From assembly GCF_027409185.1 (NCBI RefSeq), contig NC_084463.1, positions 67,007,852 through 67,071,851 of the forward strand: 64,000 nt of DNA, in the 5' to 3' direction. Positions 25,501 to 39,600 of the stretch are shown here, one piece after another. The position numbers and the translations under genes were made by a program. The stretch is from Cynocephalus volans (taxonomy: Eukaryota > Chordata > Mammalia > Dermoptera > Cynocephalidae). The first letter of the stretch is position 1, and each line of letters begins with the position of its first letter. Below the pieces are notes generated by a model. It was not told where the DNA came from and ran no database searches. It saw nothing but the letters and a program-made list of their open reading frames with translations.

Positions 25501-28500
25501 AAACCTCCAGAAGAACACCACCAAGTACAGGAGAAGACAGAGGAAATTTAAGATATAATGTCTCAAATTAATTCTGAAGTTATTCCCTGTCCTCTGTAAT
25601 AATGCCTAAAATTAATTTAAAATCCTTGCCTTTTCTCTACTATACTATAATCTCTCTTTGTCTTCTGCCAAAGTCTGTGACACACAACATCTTCTTATGA
25701 GTATTGTCCTAGGGAATAAAGGAAGAATGGATAGGGATACCAGAGAAATCACATACAAGATTACAAAAATAATTACAGCAAAGAATTCGGTTAAAGCACT
25801 AATGGCTTCAGGAATGGACATAAAACAAACCCCTTTTCCCTAAAAATAACTAGAGTATGCCAAACCTTGAGAAAGCCTAAAATTGAAATGGGAGCATCTA
25901 GTCTCTATTAATGGGTGAAGGGAAACTCTAAGCATTTTAAATGGATATTTAAGAAAAGGGTAGTAAGGGCTCTAAAACATACAAGTGGAAACAGATGGGT
26001 TACATTATGTTAGTTAAATTAGAATTATGATTACACTAGAATATACATTACAATTACCCTAAAATTGTAAAACAGTAATGATTTTATTCTCTTGGAAATG
26101 ATAAACATCTAAGTTGTCTAAAGGAAGGAGCAACCTTTGTCACTTAAAAGTCCACAAATTTTGACCAAAAGTATACAAAGAATGACCTTGAACTTTATAA
26201 ACACTAATCATCAGAGAAATGCAAATTAAAACACAAGAAGGTAGCCGAGCCCGTGGCGCACTTGGTAGAGTGCTGCGCTGGCAGCGCGGCGACGCTCCCG
26301 CCGCGGGTTCGGATCCTATATAGGACTGACCGGTGCACTCACTGGCTGAGTGCCAGTGACGAAAAAACGACAAAAAAAACAAACAAACAAACAAACAAAA
26401 AAAAACACAAGAAGGTATCACCTCACATCTGTTAGAATGGCTATTATGAAAAAGACAATAGATAATAAGTGCTGGCAAGGATGTAAAGAAAAGGGAACCC
26501 TTGCACACTGTTGACAGAAATGTAAATTAGTATAGTCATTATGGAAAACAGTATGAAGTTTCCTCAAAAATGAAAAATAGAACTATTTTATAATCCAGTT
26601 ATACCACTACTATATCCGAAGGAAATAAAATCAGTATTTCAAAGAGATACCTGCACTTGCATGTTCATTGCAGCATTACTCACAACAGCCAAGAGACGGA
26701 ATCAACTTAAGTATCCATCAATGGATGAATGGATAAAGAAAATGTGGTATATTTACACAATGGAATACTATTCAGCCTTAAAAAGGAAAAACATCCTGTT
26801 AGTTGGAACAACATGGATAAACCCAGAAGACATTATGTTAAGTGAAATAAGCCAGGCACAAAAAGAGAAAAAATCCCACTTATGAGGTTATTTCCAGAAG
26901 GTCATGGACAAATTGAATTAAAAGATAATGTGAATTCTTCCATGAACTTTTTGAAGACCACTAGCATATGTGAATCTAAAAGTTGAACTCACAGAAGCAC
27001 AAAGTAAAATAAACAGTGCTTACCAGGGGATATGGGCTGGGGGCAGGGGTGTTAGGGAAATGTTGTTCAAAGGATACAAATTTCAGTTAGATAAAAGGAA
27101 TAAATTCAAGAGATCTATTTTACTCTATGGTGACTATAGTTAATAACAATGTAGAGTATTCTTGAAAATCATTGAGAATAGATTTTAAGTGTTCTCACCA
27201 CAAAAAAATTACAAGTATGGGAAGTAATACACATGTTAATTAGCTTGATTTAGCCATTCTACAATGTATATGCATTTCAAAACATCACATTGTGCACAAC
27301 AAATACAATTTTTATTTTTCAAGTAAGAAAATCTTTAAACAAATTATCCAATCAAGAGTTTCTTAGAATATCCCTTACATTTAATAAATGTCCATAACAA
27401 GGAAATACTTGCATAAGGAAACTTGCTTGTCTCTCCAACTAGATTGTAAGTTCCTTGAGAACAGAAGCCATGTTTTATTTTCTAGACCCTGTAAAGCTAC
27501 TGACAGTGTTAGACATTCCTTAAATACTAAATATCTTTTAAATTAATTTTTTAAAATTGACATTTTAAGACCTCAAGGACACTTTTAGCAAAATAAACAA
27601 AAACTTGTTTTAAGCTTCACTAACATATATATATCAAATATAGAGATTTCAAGTTTTCTAACAGGATAACATAGATATAATAAGGGGTTTTAATTCAAAA
27701 GGTTTTTAAGATTATGACTAAACCAAAAGCTCTTGGTAGATACCACCATAAATGAAACCCTAGGATATAAAAAGGATCTCACTATCACTGTCATTGTAGA
27801 ACATTATTTATAAAGTGAAAGAGGTTTCTGTTAATTGAGTCCAAGATAGCATGCTGTACTTGTATAGACAATCCAAAATAGCATCCAAGAAGACATAATA
27901 ATTATAAATATATATGCACCCAACACTGGTGCACCCAGATATATAAAGCAAACACTACTATACCTAAAGAGAGAGATATACCCCAATATAATAATAGTTG
28001 GGGACCTGTACCCCACTCTCCCAGCACTGGACAGTTTATCTGGGCAACAAATCAACAGAGAAACACAGGATTTAAACTATACTCTAGACCAATTGGACTT
28101 GGTTGACATTTACAAAACATTTCACCTAACAAATAGTGAATATACATTCTTCTCATCAGCACACAGAACATTCTCCAAGATATACCACATATTAGGTCAA
28201 AAATCAAGCCTCACCAAATTATAAAAAATTGAAATCATTTCAAGAATCTTCTTAGACTGCAACAGATTAAAACTAGAAATTAACAACAACCAAAATTTTG
28301 GAAACCAAAAAATACGTGGAAATTAAAAAGCATGCTCCTGAATGACGTATGGGTCAAAGAAGTAATTAAACAGAAAATCAAAAAAATCTCTTGAAACTAA
28401 TGATAATAATGACACATCATACCAAAACTTATGGAACACCATAAAAGCAGTACTAAGAGGAAAGTTTATTGCAATAAATGCTTACATCAAAAGAACAGAA

Positions 28501-31500
28501 AGATGTCAAATAAACTACCTAACATTACTCCTCAAAGAACTAGAAAAACAATAATCTAATCCCAAAGTTACTAGACAGAAAGATAATTAAAATTAGAGCA
28601 GAACTAAATGAAATAGAGGCCAAAGATATGATGGAAAAGATCAACAAAACAAAAAGTTGTTTTTTTGAGAAGATAAACAAAATAGACAAACCAAATGCCA
28701 GACTAAAAAAAGAAGAGAGAAGACCAAATAACAAAAATCAGAAATGAAAAAGGAGACACTACAACTGATACTACAGAAATACAAAGAAACATTAGAGACT
28801 ACTATGAACAACTATATGCCAACAAATTTGAAAACCTGGAGGAAATGTATAAATTTCTGGACACACACAAACCACCAAGACAAACTGAGAAGAAATCGAA
28901 AGTCTGAACAGACTAATAACAGTAATCAGAAGTTTTCTGGGCCGAGCCCGTGGCACACTCGGGAGAGTGCGGTGCTGGGAGTGCGGCGACACTCCCGCCG
29001 TGGGTTCGGATCCTATATAGGAATGGCTGGTGCAATCACTGGCTGAATGCTGGTCACGAAAAAGACAAAAAAAAAAAAAAAAGAAGAAGTCTTCTAATAA
29101 AGAAAAGCCCAGGACCGAATGGCTTCACCACCGAAATCTACCAAACCTTTAAAGAAGAATTAATACCAATCCCTTTCAAACTATTCCAAAAAATTGAAAT
29201 GGAGGCCATCCTCCCAAAATCATTCTATGAGGCTAGCATAACCCTGATACCAAAAACAGACAAAGATACAACAAAAAAAGAAAACTATAGGCCAATATCC
29301 TTGATGAACATAGACACAAAAGTCCTCAAGAAAATATTAGCAAACAGAATACAGCAGCACATCAAAACATTATACATAATGATCAAGTGGGACTCATCCC
29401 AGGGATGCAAATCAATAAATGTGATACACCAACCACATCAACAAAATCAGGAACAAAAACCATATGATCATCTCAATAGACACAGAAAAAGCATCTGACA
29501 AAATTCAACATCCCTTCATCATTAAGACTCTCAACAAATTAGGTATAGAAGGAAAGTATCTCAACACAATAAAAGTCATATTTGAGAAACTCACTGCCAA
29601 TATCATCCTAAGCTTTTACTTTAAGAATAGGAACAAGACAAGAAGACAAGGATGCCTGCTCTTACCACTCCTATCTAAAACAGTATTAGAAGTACTTGCC
29701 AGAGCAAGCAGACAAGAGAAAGAAAGAAAGGGCATCCAAATAGGAAAAGACAAAGTCAAATTGTCCCTGTTTGCAGATGGCATGATCCTATATACAGAAA
29801 GCCTCAAAGACTCTACCAAAAACTCTTAAGAGCTGATAAATAAATTCAGTAATGTTGCGGTACACAAAATCAATATACAAAAATCGGTAGTGTTTTTATA
29901 TTCTAACAACAAACTAGTAGAAAAAGAAATCAAGAAAGCAAGCCCATTTAAAATAGCCACCAAAAAAAAAAAAAAAAACACCTAGGAACAAATTTAATCG
30001 AGGAAGTGAAAGATCTCTACAATGAGAACTGCAAAGCACTGCTGAAAGAAATTAAAGAGGACACAAAAGATGGAAAGACATTCCTTCTTCATAGACTGGA
30101 AGAATCAACATAGAGATAATGTTCATACTACCCAAAGCCATCTACAGATTCAATGCAGTCCCCATCAAAGTACTGATGACTTTCTTCACAGAAATACAAT
30201 AAATAATCCTAACAGTCACAGGGAACAATAAAAGACCCTGAATAGCCAAAGCAATCCTGATCAAAAATAAAAAAAACTGGAGGCATTACACTCCCTGACT
30301 TCAAATTATATTACAAAGATATAAACCAAAATAGAACAATACTGGCAAGAAACAGACACATGGACCAATGGGACAGAATAGAGAACCCAGAAATAAATCT
30401 ACGTATTTACAGCCAACTGATTTTCAACAAGGGCACCAAGAACACACAATGGGGGAAGGACACCCTCTTCAATAAATGGTGCTAGGCAGAAAGAGAAATA
30501 CCACATGTTCTCACTTGTTTGTGGGAGCTAAAAATAAATAAATAAATACACAAACAGGGGTGGGGTGGGGAAGAAGACACAACAATCACAATTCCTTGAA
30601 CTTGTTAAGACAAGCGAATAGATATATGTTGATGGGCAGGATGGGGGAGAGGGAGAGGGAAGGAAGATTCGGTAAAAGGATGTGAAAATCAACTACATTG
30701 TATATTGATAAAATAAAAATTAAATAAGTAAATAAATAAATAAAATGGTGCTGGGAAAATTGGATATCTGTATATAGAAGAATGAAACTGGACCCATACC
30801 TCTCACCATATATCAAAATCAACTCAAAATGGATTAAATACTTAAATATATGACCTGAAACTTTAAAACTCCTGGAAGAAAACATAGAGAAAACACTCCA
30901 GGATGTAGGATTGGGCAAAGACTTTATGAATAAGACCCAAAAGCACAGATAACATAAGAAAAAATAAACAAATGGGAGTATATCAAAATAAAAAGCTTCT
31001 GCACAGCAAAAGAAACAACAGAGCAAAAAGACAACCTTCAGAATGGGAGAAAATGTTTGCAAACCATGCATCTGACAAGGGATTAATATCCAGAATATAC
31101 AAGGAACTCAACACAACAGTAAAAAAACAAATAATCCAATTTAAAAATGGGCAAAGGAGCTGAATAGACATCTCCAAAGGAGGACATACAAAAGGCCAAC
31201 AGGTATATGAAAAAATGCTCAATATCACTAATGATCAAGGAAATGCAAATCAAAACCACTCTGAGATATCATCTCACCCCAGTTAGATTGGCTATTATCA
31301 AAAAGACAGAGAATAACAAATGCCGACAAGGATGTGGAGAAAGGTGAATGCTTCTGCACTGCTGGTGGGACTGTAAATTAGTATAGCCATTATGGAGAAC
31401 AGTATGGAGGTTTCTTAACAACTACTGATAGAACTACTATACAATCTAGCAATCCCACTACTAAATATATACCCAAAGGAATGGAAATTATCATGTTGAA

Positions 31501-34500
31501 AGGATAATCCCATGTTTATCACAGCTCTATTTGCACCAGCCAGGCTATGGAACCAACCTAAATGTCCATTGATGGATGACTGGATAAGGAAAATGTGGTA
31601 TGTATACACAATGGAATACTACTCAGCCATAAAAAAGAACGAAATTCTGCCATTCACAGCAACATGGATGAGCTTAGAGAAAATTACGTTGTGAAACAAT
31701 CCAGGCATAGCAAGAGAAATACTGTGTGTCCTCACTCATAAGTGGGAGCTGAAGAAACAAACAAATAAACAGAAAGAAAGAGAAAAAGAAAAAGAAAGAA
31801 AGAAACAACAATCAATAATACATTGAACTTTTAGAAGGAGAGAATAGAACTGTAGTTACTAGAAGTGGAAACGGGGAGGAGGGTGGGTAAAGAGAAATTG
31901 GTTAATGGACACAAAGGATGATTGTGCATTGTAATGATGAAAAAGCTAACAATCCTGATTTGCATCATATGCTGTACACAACTACTGATAGTCAACTATG
32001 TACCCCACAAATATGTATAATTATTTATGCTTCAATAAAAGAGAAAAAGTAAGACATAAAAAATAGCATCCTCTTGGCAAATCTTTGAGCAGTTCTTTTA
32101 TTCCCTTCTAGGTTTCCAAAATGACTAAAATATAAGCTACTCTTTATCCCTTTAGAATTATCTCCTATAAAACAATTTGTCATCTCCAGTTCCCCATTGG
32201 GTTAATAAGAAGTAATTTAGAAACTTGACAAGATGTTTCTAACAAAACTTGTTTTCATATGTGACATTTTATTGTCCTACAATTGTAGCACTCTTAACTG
32301 TTACTTCAGTTAAATAAAACATTTATTTGTACCCAACAATGCTCAAGTACTAAGTCTGGGTAGAACAAAGATAAGTTGTCACCCCTGCCTTTGAAGAATA
32401 TAAACTCTAATGACATTGGTTAAAAAAAAAAAAAGTATATGAAAGTATAATATAAGGCAGAATACGGGAAATGACAATAGAGAAGTTAAGAAAAAGCCCT
32501 CCTAGGGGCTAATGAGACTTTAAAGAATTTTCACACTAGATTTATTCCATTTTACAATAGAAATGAAATTATATACTTACTACAGTTACAAGGTGTTTGC
32601 CTCACTTTCCTAAATGTAAATGATGTTCGTATTCCCCTTTTGCTTAAAGTTAAGTCTCCGACATCACTGGTGATAATTCCACTTTTGTGACCCTCAGATG
32701 CTTGAACAGTATCAAATTTTCTGGGTGTGATTCTAAAAACAATAGTCAAAATAATCTACTTAACATTGTATTAATAAAACTATTTCTTAAAAATATTAAG
32801 AGAATAGAGTAAATCTAGAAGGATTTATTGCAAATATTTATTAGATTCTCTGAATTGTTAGACATTGTAGAAAAAGGTAAGAAACAGAAGTATTTAAGGA
32901 AGTTATCTTTAGGGTAATAAGATAGAAAAATATGTATAACATACAAAACCAAATATTTTGCATATACCAAGCAAAACCACAAGAAAAGTGATACAGCCAT
33001 ATTAATCAGACAAAGTAGACTTTAAGGCAAATAAGTATTTTTGTAAGTGGTATGAGGTAGATCAAGGTTCATTTTATTTCCACATGGATATCTAGTTGTT
33101 CCAGCACCATCTGCTGAAAAATTTCCTTTCCACATTTAATTACATAAGTGTCTGTGGCAAAAATCAACTGACCTCATACGTGTGGATCTATTTCTGGACC
33201 CTACTCTGTCCCACTGATCTATATGTCTATCTGTACTCCAATACTTTATTCTTTTATTACACAGCCGTGTAGTAAGTCTCAAAAACCAGGTAGAAAAAAT
33301 CCCCTAACCTTGCTTTTCTGTTTCAAGATTGTTTTGACTATTTTATATCTTTCATCTTTCCTTATAAATTTTAGAATCGGCTTGTCAATTTCTACAAAAA
33401 TATCTTTTAGCAGTTTGATTGGAATTATATTGAATCCATAAATCAATTTGGGGACAACTGATACCTTAACATTATTAAGTTTTCCATCCATGATCACGGC
33501 ATCTGTATCTCTCCATTTATTGTCGTCTTTAATTTCACTCAGCAGTTTTTCCAAAATTTCAGTGTATATGTTCTGTGCATCTTTTTAAAATTTATTCCTA
33601 AGACTCAGATCTTCTGAGGCCAAGTTTTCCACTCGAGTTACTCTAGCAAGGCTATCTCCCTATGGAAGTGGGTTCATAGACATAGGGAATGTGTTAAGCC
33701 TGAAAGACCTCAGCAAAGTATATAAAAGTATAATTTTATACTTAAGTTGTTGATACCTCTTTATTAAGAGCCAGATAAGATTTTTTTCTACAGAGGATCT
33801 AGAAAAGAGAAAAGTCAACAATAGTACTAAGATGAGTTTGACCTGAAAATGAAAAAATACAATGTATTTCCATTCTCAATTTTCACTTTGTCATTGCTAT
33901 ACTGTTTCACTCTATCTCTTGTTAGAATCAGAATTCCCAAGCTGATTGCTTTTTAAACCACACCACAATTAACTAATTAATTACTAAAGAGTACTAGAAA
34001 GGAAGTATTTTACAGGTCTAGATGTTATTTTAAATATTATTATTTCATTTTCCAATAATTAATTTTTGAATATTGACCACGTATGTTACTAAATTCACTT
34101 ATTAGTTCTAGCACTTGTTTTATAGATTCCCTGGGATTTTCTACATCCACAATAATGTCATCTACAAATAAAGAGTTTTACTATTTCTTTTCAATCAAAT
34201 CTTTATGGCTTTTCTTTTTTTTTTTATTTAATTTATTATACTGGCTAAGATATCCAATATAACAATAACAGAAGTGGTGAGAGCAGATATACCTGCCTTG
34301 TTCAATATCTTAGGGAAAAAAGTATTCAATATTTCACCACTAAATACGATGCTAGCTGTGCATTTTTCATAGACCCCCTTTATCAGATTGAAGAAGTTCC
34401 CTTCTTGTCCTAGTTTGCTGAGTTTTTATCATGAATGGCTGCTGAATTTTGTCAATTACATTTTCTGTACCAATTGAGATGATTATGTTTTTTCTCCTTT

Positions 34501-36610
34501 ATTCTTTTAATGAGATTAATTACATTGATTGATTTTGAAATGCTAAACCAACCTTGCAATACTGCGATAAACTCCACTCAGCCACGATATATTTTCTATT
34601 TTATATATTGCAGGACTAGACTTTCTAATATTTTGTGGAAGATTTTTTAATCTCTGTTATGAGAGATATTGGTCTATAATTTTCTTTTATTGTAATGTCT
34701 TTGACATGTTTTGGTATCAAGAGTAATGCCAGGCTCATAAAACAAGTTAGGAGTATGGCTTTTTTAAAAGACCTTGTGCTAATGGCAATTTTTCAGACAT
34801 AAAAGCAAGCGATCATTGCCTGGATTTATATTATTGTTACTCTAATAACTGACAATGATTAAAACTATGGTGTTGAACAAAGTGAGATATTTTAGAAGAA
34901 TGACTGTCTTGAAACTCTTGTTAGCAAACTAATTCCTATCTTAGAAACCAAGTAGTTCTCTATTATGGCTCTTCTAAGTCAATTACTTCATTTGCCTAAA
35001 GTTAAACCTCAGGCAAAGGTAAAGCAGATCTTAACTGCTCATGGCACTAATCTCAGATCTTTAGAAACAGGTAACCTATATGTTAAAATAATGATTTCTT
35101 TAAACATCTTTTTTCCCCCTGCACTCAAATTATAATTTAATTGGAAAAATATTCAGTGAAAAGATAAAAACATTTTTATAGATTTAAATAAGAGTTGGAT
35201 ATAATAGAAGAGACTTTTCAAGGTAGTAAGAGACAATACAGTTTTAGGAGTTAAAATAAGGGAAAAATTATTTCAAACTAATGTAACCAAGAAAAGCTTC
35301 ATAAATTATAAAAGAAGTAAAAGGTGAGTTGTAATTTAAAAACAGAGTAAAAGGAAACTTACCACATTGAGGTTGGCAAAAGCATGAAGGTTAGAAGGTA
35401 CAGTATAAGTTCAGAGGAAAGGGAGCAAACAAGTTTAGCTACAACATTATAGTTAAGAGCACGGATCCTGAAGCCAGACTGGCTTCTGATCTTGGCTCTG
35501 CCACTTCCCGGCTCTGTGACTTTGTACAAGTTGCTTAACTACTTTATGTTCCAATTACCTTTAAAAATGGGAACAAAATCATGGAACAAACTTCTGACTG
35601 TGATTGTGTGATTTAATGCGTTAATATATGTAAAGCTTTTAGAATAATACCTGGCACAAAGAAAATGCTACAGAAATAATTTAAAAGGAGAGTTCACATA
35701 GTCTCATGAACTAATGCCTCTCAAGGCCAGTGAGATAACATAAACAAATGAAGTAGGTAGATTTGTTTAGAAATATATCATTTGCCATTAAACACATAGG
35801 AATAGTCTTCATTTCAAAAAAGCACAGTGTTCTCTTCCATTTTTCTGGAAACACATATTCTCCCTCAGTCTAGCTTTCAATTTCCTACTTTTAATACAGA
35901 CATGGGTTTAAAAACATTCAATTTTCATTTAACTCTGTTATAAGATTAAAAATAATAGTGCAAGCACAGTGATAAATGACAACTGATAGCCTTAGCTCAG
36001 GGAGCAATAGAAAGGGGTAAGAACAGTAGAGAACTGGAGAAGTAGGCCCCATCTAAAGAATGACATTGATATTCAGCCTCCATTACTGCTGGCCCAGCGT
36101 TGTCAGATCTTCTCAATTTTCAAAGAAAGCTGAAAATTCAGAGTTTTATGTAAAAACTTCTGATTTTTATATATAGGCAATTAAAAAAATAAACTGTTAC
36201 CATGCGGACCTCCACTGTACCAGCCAAATAAAACATACTTGACTGTTTGCACCTTTGATTGAGGGCATGATGGCTTAAATTTGAACTCGATCAAATTAAA
36301 GTTAGAGTGAGGTGCTTGGAATTAATATTAGAGGGCAGTGTTAACCTTTTTCAATCCATGTTCTCCTACAGTGCTTTCTAGTGCTTTTTTTTTTAGCATA
36401 GAAACCATAAAGTTTTTATCAAGTTTTATTTCCTGTAGTTTGTATATTTTTAAGTGTATTAAATATGCTTTTTCAATCTATTCACCCTTCTACCCAAAGA
36501 TTCTGATAAACGTCGTAGTGGTTGGTTTACCATTTGTTTGGCGCCTCTCTCTCTCTCTCCTAGTCTCTTTGCTTCTCTATCTCTCCCAGTTCTCCATCTC
36601 TCTCGTTTCC

Positions 36611-36643
<33 letters not shown>

Positions 36644-36650
36644 CACACTC

Positions 36651-36681
<31 letters not shown>

Positions 36682-39600
36682 ATCACATAAAGTCACATTA
36701 CAGGCAATCTGTCAAGGGCAACCTTCAAAAATAATACTAAAGTTTGGTTATTAAGAATTTTGGTTCCAGAGCAAGGAATAAAAATAAATATTACTTATAA
36801 TCCAACTTTCCAGAGGTAACTATTATTAACATTCAACAGCACAATATGCTTTCAACAAGAGAATAATGTGATCAAAATGGTGTTTTAGAAGAATTTACCT
36901 GTACCGTTACCAAGAATAGGTTAAAATATTTTCATAATATATATATATAAAAAATTTCTTATTTTGCATTTGCTGTAATACCATTACTCTTAACAAGTTT
37001 AAACGTTAGTGATAGCAAAAATGATGAAAAAAAGAACCCACCCCCCAAAATGTGATTATTCTCAAAATTCTAAGAATACTTGAAAACAATGGATCACATC
37101 ACCATTTTCATTTAAGTGCAAATATTTTAATAGCCATGAAAAAAAATTAGATAAATTTAAGCTCCAGTGAACAAAATCTGGCCATCTTTTCTTATGGCTC
37201 ACATTTAGAACAGGTTACAAATTCATTTACATATTCATTTCCTTGAATTTTTATAAAAATGTGTCAGCTAAAATCTCCAAGCAAGACAAAGTTAATAAGT
37301 ACGAAACTCAATAGTATTTCAAGTGGCAATGTATGTAAATTTTAGCAGTGTAATCCTCCCTCCTCAAAAGGCTAACAATATATTCCTACCAAAAGTACAT
37401 AACCCATTTCTTTAGATTTAGAATAAATAAATGAAACTGAGGAACAATCTACAACACAACTGACCTCTTCCAAAGTGTCAATGTGATGAAGGACAAAGAA
37501 AAGTTCAGAAAATATTTCAAATTAAAGAAGACTAAACAGAGTGGACAACTAAATGAAATGCAGCATCATAGATTGAATCCTGGATCAGAGAGAGAGCTGA
37601 CTATAAAGTACTATAATGTACAGCTAGCAAAATGTGAATATAAATTGTATAAGAGTATGATAAGAGTATTTTATCAATGTGAAATTTCCAGGATTTGAAG
37701 ATCACACCATAGTTTTATAGAACAGGGGTTGGCAAACTTTTTCTGTAAAAGGCCAGATGAATATTTTAGGCATTGAGGGCCACATAGTCTCTGCCAAATA
37801 TTCTTCATTGTTTTGGAGAGTTTTTTTTGTTTTTTTACAACCCTTTAAATATGTAAAAACCACTCAGCTCAAGAGCTATACAAACAGGCTGAGGGCTGAA
37901 TTTGACCCATTTGCCATAGTTTGCCAACCCTTGCTATAAACAATGTCATTGTTCTTAGGAAATACACAATGAAGCATGTAAGGGTAAAGGTAAAGGGTCA
38001 TGTTGCCTGTAACTTACTTTCAAATGATTCAGTAAAAATAATAATGATAACATATTTGAAAGAGAAATAAAAGATGTGGCAAAATGTTCACAATTGGTAA
38101 ATTTAGGTGAAAAGTGAAGGAAAGTTCACTGTACTATGCTTGCAACTTTGCTTTAAATTTGAATTTTTTTTTTTTTAATAAAAAGGTAGTGTTAAAAACA
38201 AACAACGAAAAAAGCTATAGATGCTCCTAGGAGGTTTGAACCCAGAAGCCTCAATGTATTGGCATAGGGCACAGTTCCTCAGACAGAGAATAAGAGGTCT
38301 CACAAAGCAAAAGTTATCCTATCACCAAGGTCATTTTAATACATACCCATGGGTCCAAAGGTATCTAGATTCTCCTGTCAGCACCAGTAAACTCCGACGA
38401 GGCAACATAACTGGCACTGTGACACCATCTGGGTGCTTAAAATCCATGACAATCTTGAAGTAAAGACAAAAGCAGAATGATCAATCCAAAATCTCATGTA
38501 TTCAGATAGGAATGATTCATTGATTCTAGCTGTCTTTCCAAGCTAACAGACATTAAAACATGATAATGCTTACAGAATAGCATAGCATAGTGGTTCTCAA
38601 ACTTTAGTGTACATAAGAATCAAGTGAATAACAAAAAACACACCTCATCCACAGAGATTCGGACTTAGCAGGTCTGGAGCGAAGCTCAGGAACCTACATT
38701 TCTAATAATCACCCCAGGAAATTATGAAGCAGGTGGTCAGAGGATCGTATCACAGAAAACACTAAGGGTAATGGTCGAGCACAGGAACTTTGGAATGGAA
38801 ACATTCATATCCCCACTCCTCCATTTACTAGCCATGTCACCCAGGACAAGCCATTTAACCCTTCTGCGCTTCAGTTTTCCCAACCCTTGCAGGGTTATTA
38901 CAAAAATTATATAAACCATAGTACCTGGCACATAGTAAAAACACACAAAAAAAGCTATATTGTTTCTATTATTCATAGACTGTTAATTAATAATCCAAGG
39001 AAAAATAAGTATTTGATGCAGATTCTCATATAATACATTTTATTTTTAAAAGCCATACAACATACTGGAATTAGAGGCTGATTTATAAGAGATGAAGAAA
39101 ACAGGATGTTTTCAGCGATTATTCCTAAATTATGTGCAAATATTATTCTGAATAGCAACCCATAAAGATACAACACCCAAGAAAATGTTTTTGTCCTCAG
39201 GGACCCTTCAAACACCAAAGACTTCAGCCAAAAATAGCAGCAACTGAAAATGCGAATTTAAAAGGCATGCCACAAGGCTGAAAAATATTTTTAAGTAGAC
39301 AACCCATTTGAAAAATAAATATGACAGCAAAGTATAAGTGGGATGAACAGTATTTAGCATAGTACCTTCCTTAAAGGTAAACTGGCACAAAATAAGTATT
39401 CATTAAATGTTAGCTAACTACTATTATCAATAATAATAATAGAGTAAATTAGACAATTCAGATGAAAATTCTCTGTAAACACTAAAGAATTCTACAAATC
39501 TAAGCTGTCTTTTCCCTTTCTCACCTATCCTTCCAATATAAATATGAAAAATAAAGATGATAAAATTTAATTTTCCAACAGTAATCGGTTCCAAATGTCC

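Larger units (their letters stand above)
26197..27325 (+). mobile_element. L1 3' portion with nested SINE and mini-mariner
   Basis: ORF2 end and 3' UTR run from atcatcagagaaatgcaaat through caatggaatactattcagcc and catggataaacccagaagac to an A/T-rich end near 27320. It is interrupted by a SINE (26244-26401) and by a short inverted-repeat element (26883-26962). Boundaries are approximate; no target duplication was identified. Confidence 0.8.
27887..32059 (+). mobile_element. 5'-truncated L1 with most of ORF2, plus nested SINE and L1
   Basis: Bounded by a perfect 12-bp target duplication aaaatagcatcc at 27875-27886 and 32060-32071. It starts in the ORF2 endonuclease region and runs through reverse transcriptase to the 3' UTR and tail. 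Readable fragments include [20 protein letters not shown] (about 29230-29295) and the reverse-transcriptase active-site segment at 29770-29784. It is broken by many stops and by the SINE at 28939-29084 and the L1 end at about 30488-30745. It is antisense to ALKBH8 within the intron between coding exons 9 and 8. Confidence 0.9.

Noticed and set aside
28950-29829. Open frames of 182 and 121 codons as genes
   Set aside because: They are L1 ORF2 pieces, the first fused to SINE sequence; both belong to the dead L1 at 27887-32059.
36606-36680. CRISPR-like or functional tandem array
   Set aside because: Plain dinucleotide microsatellite in a mammalian intron.
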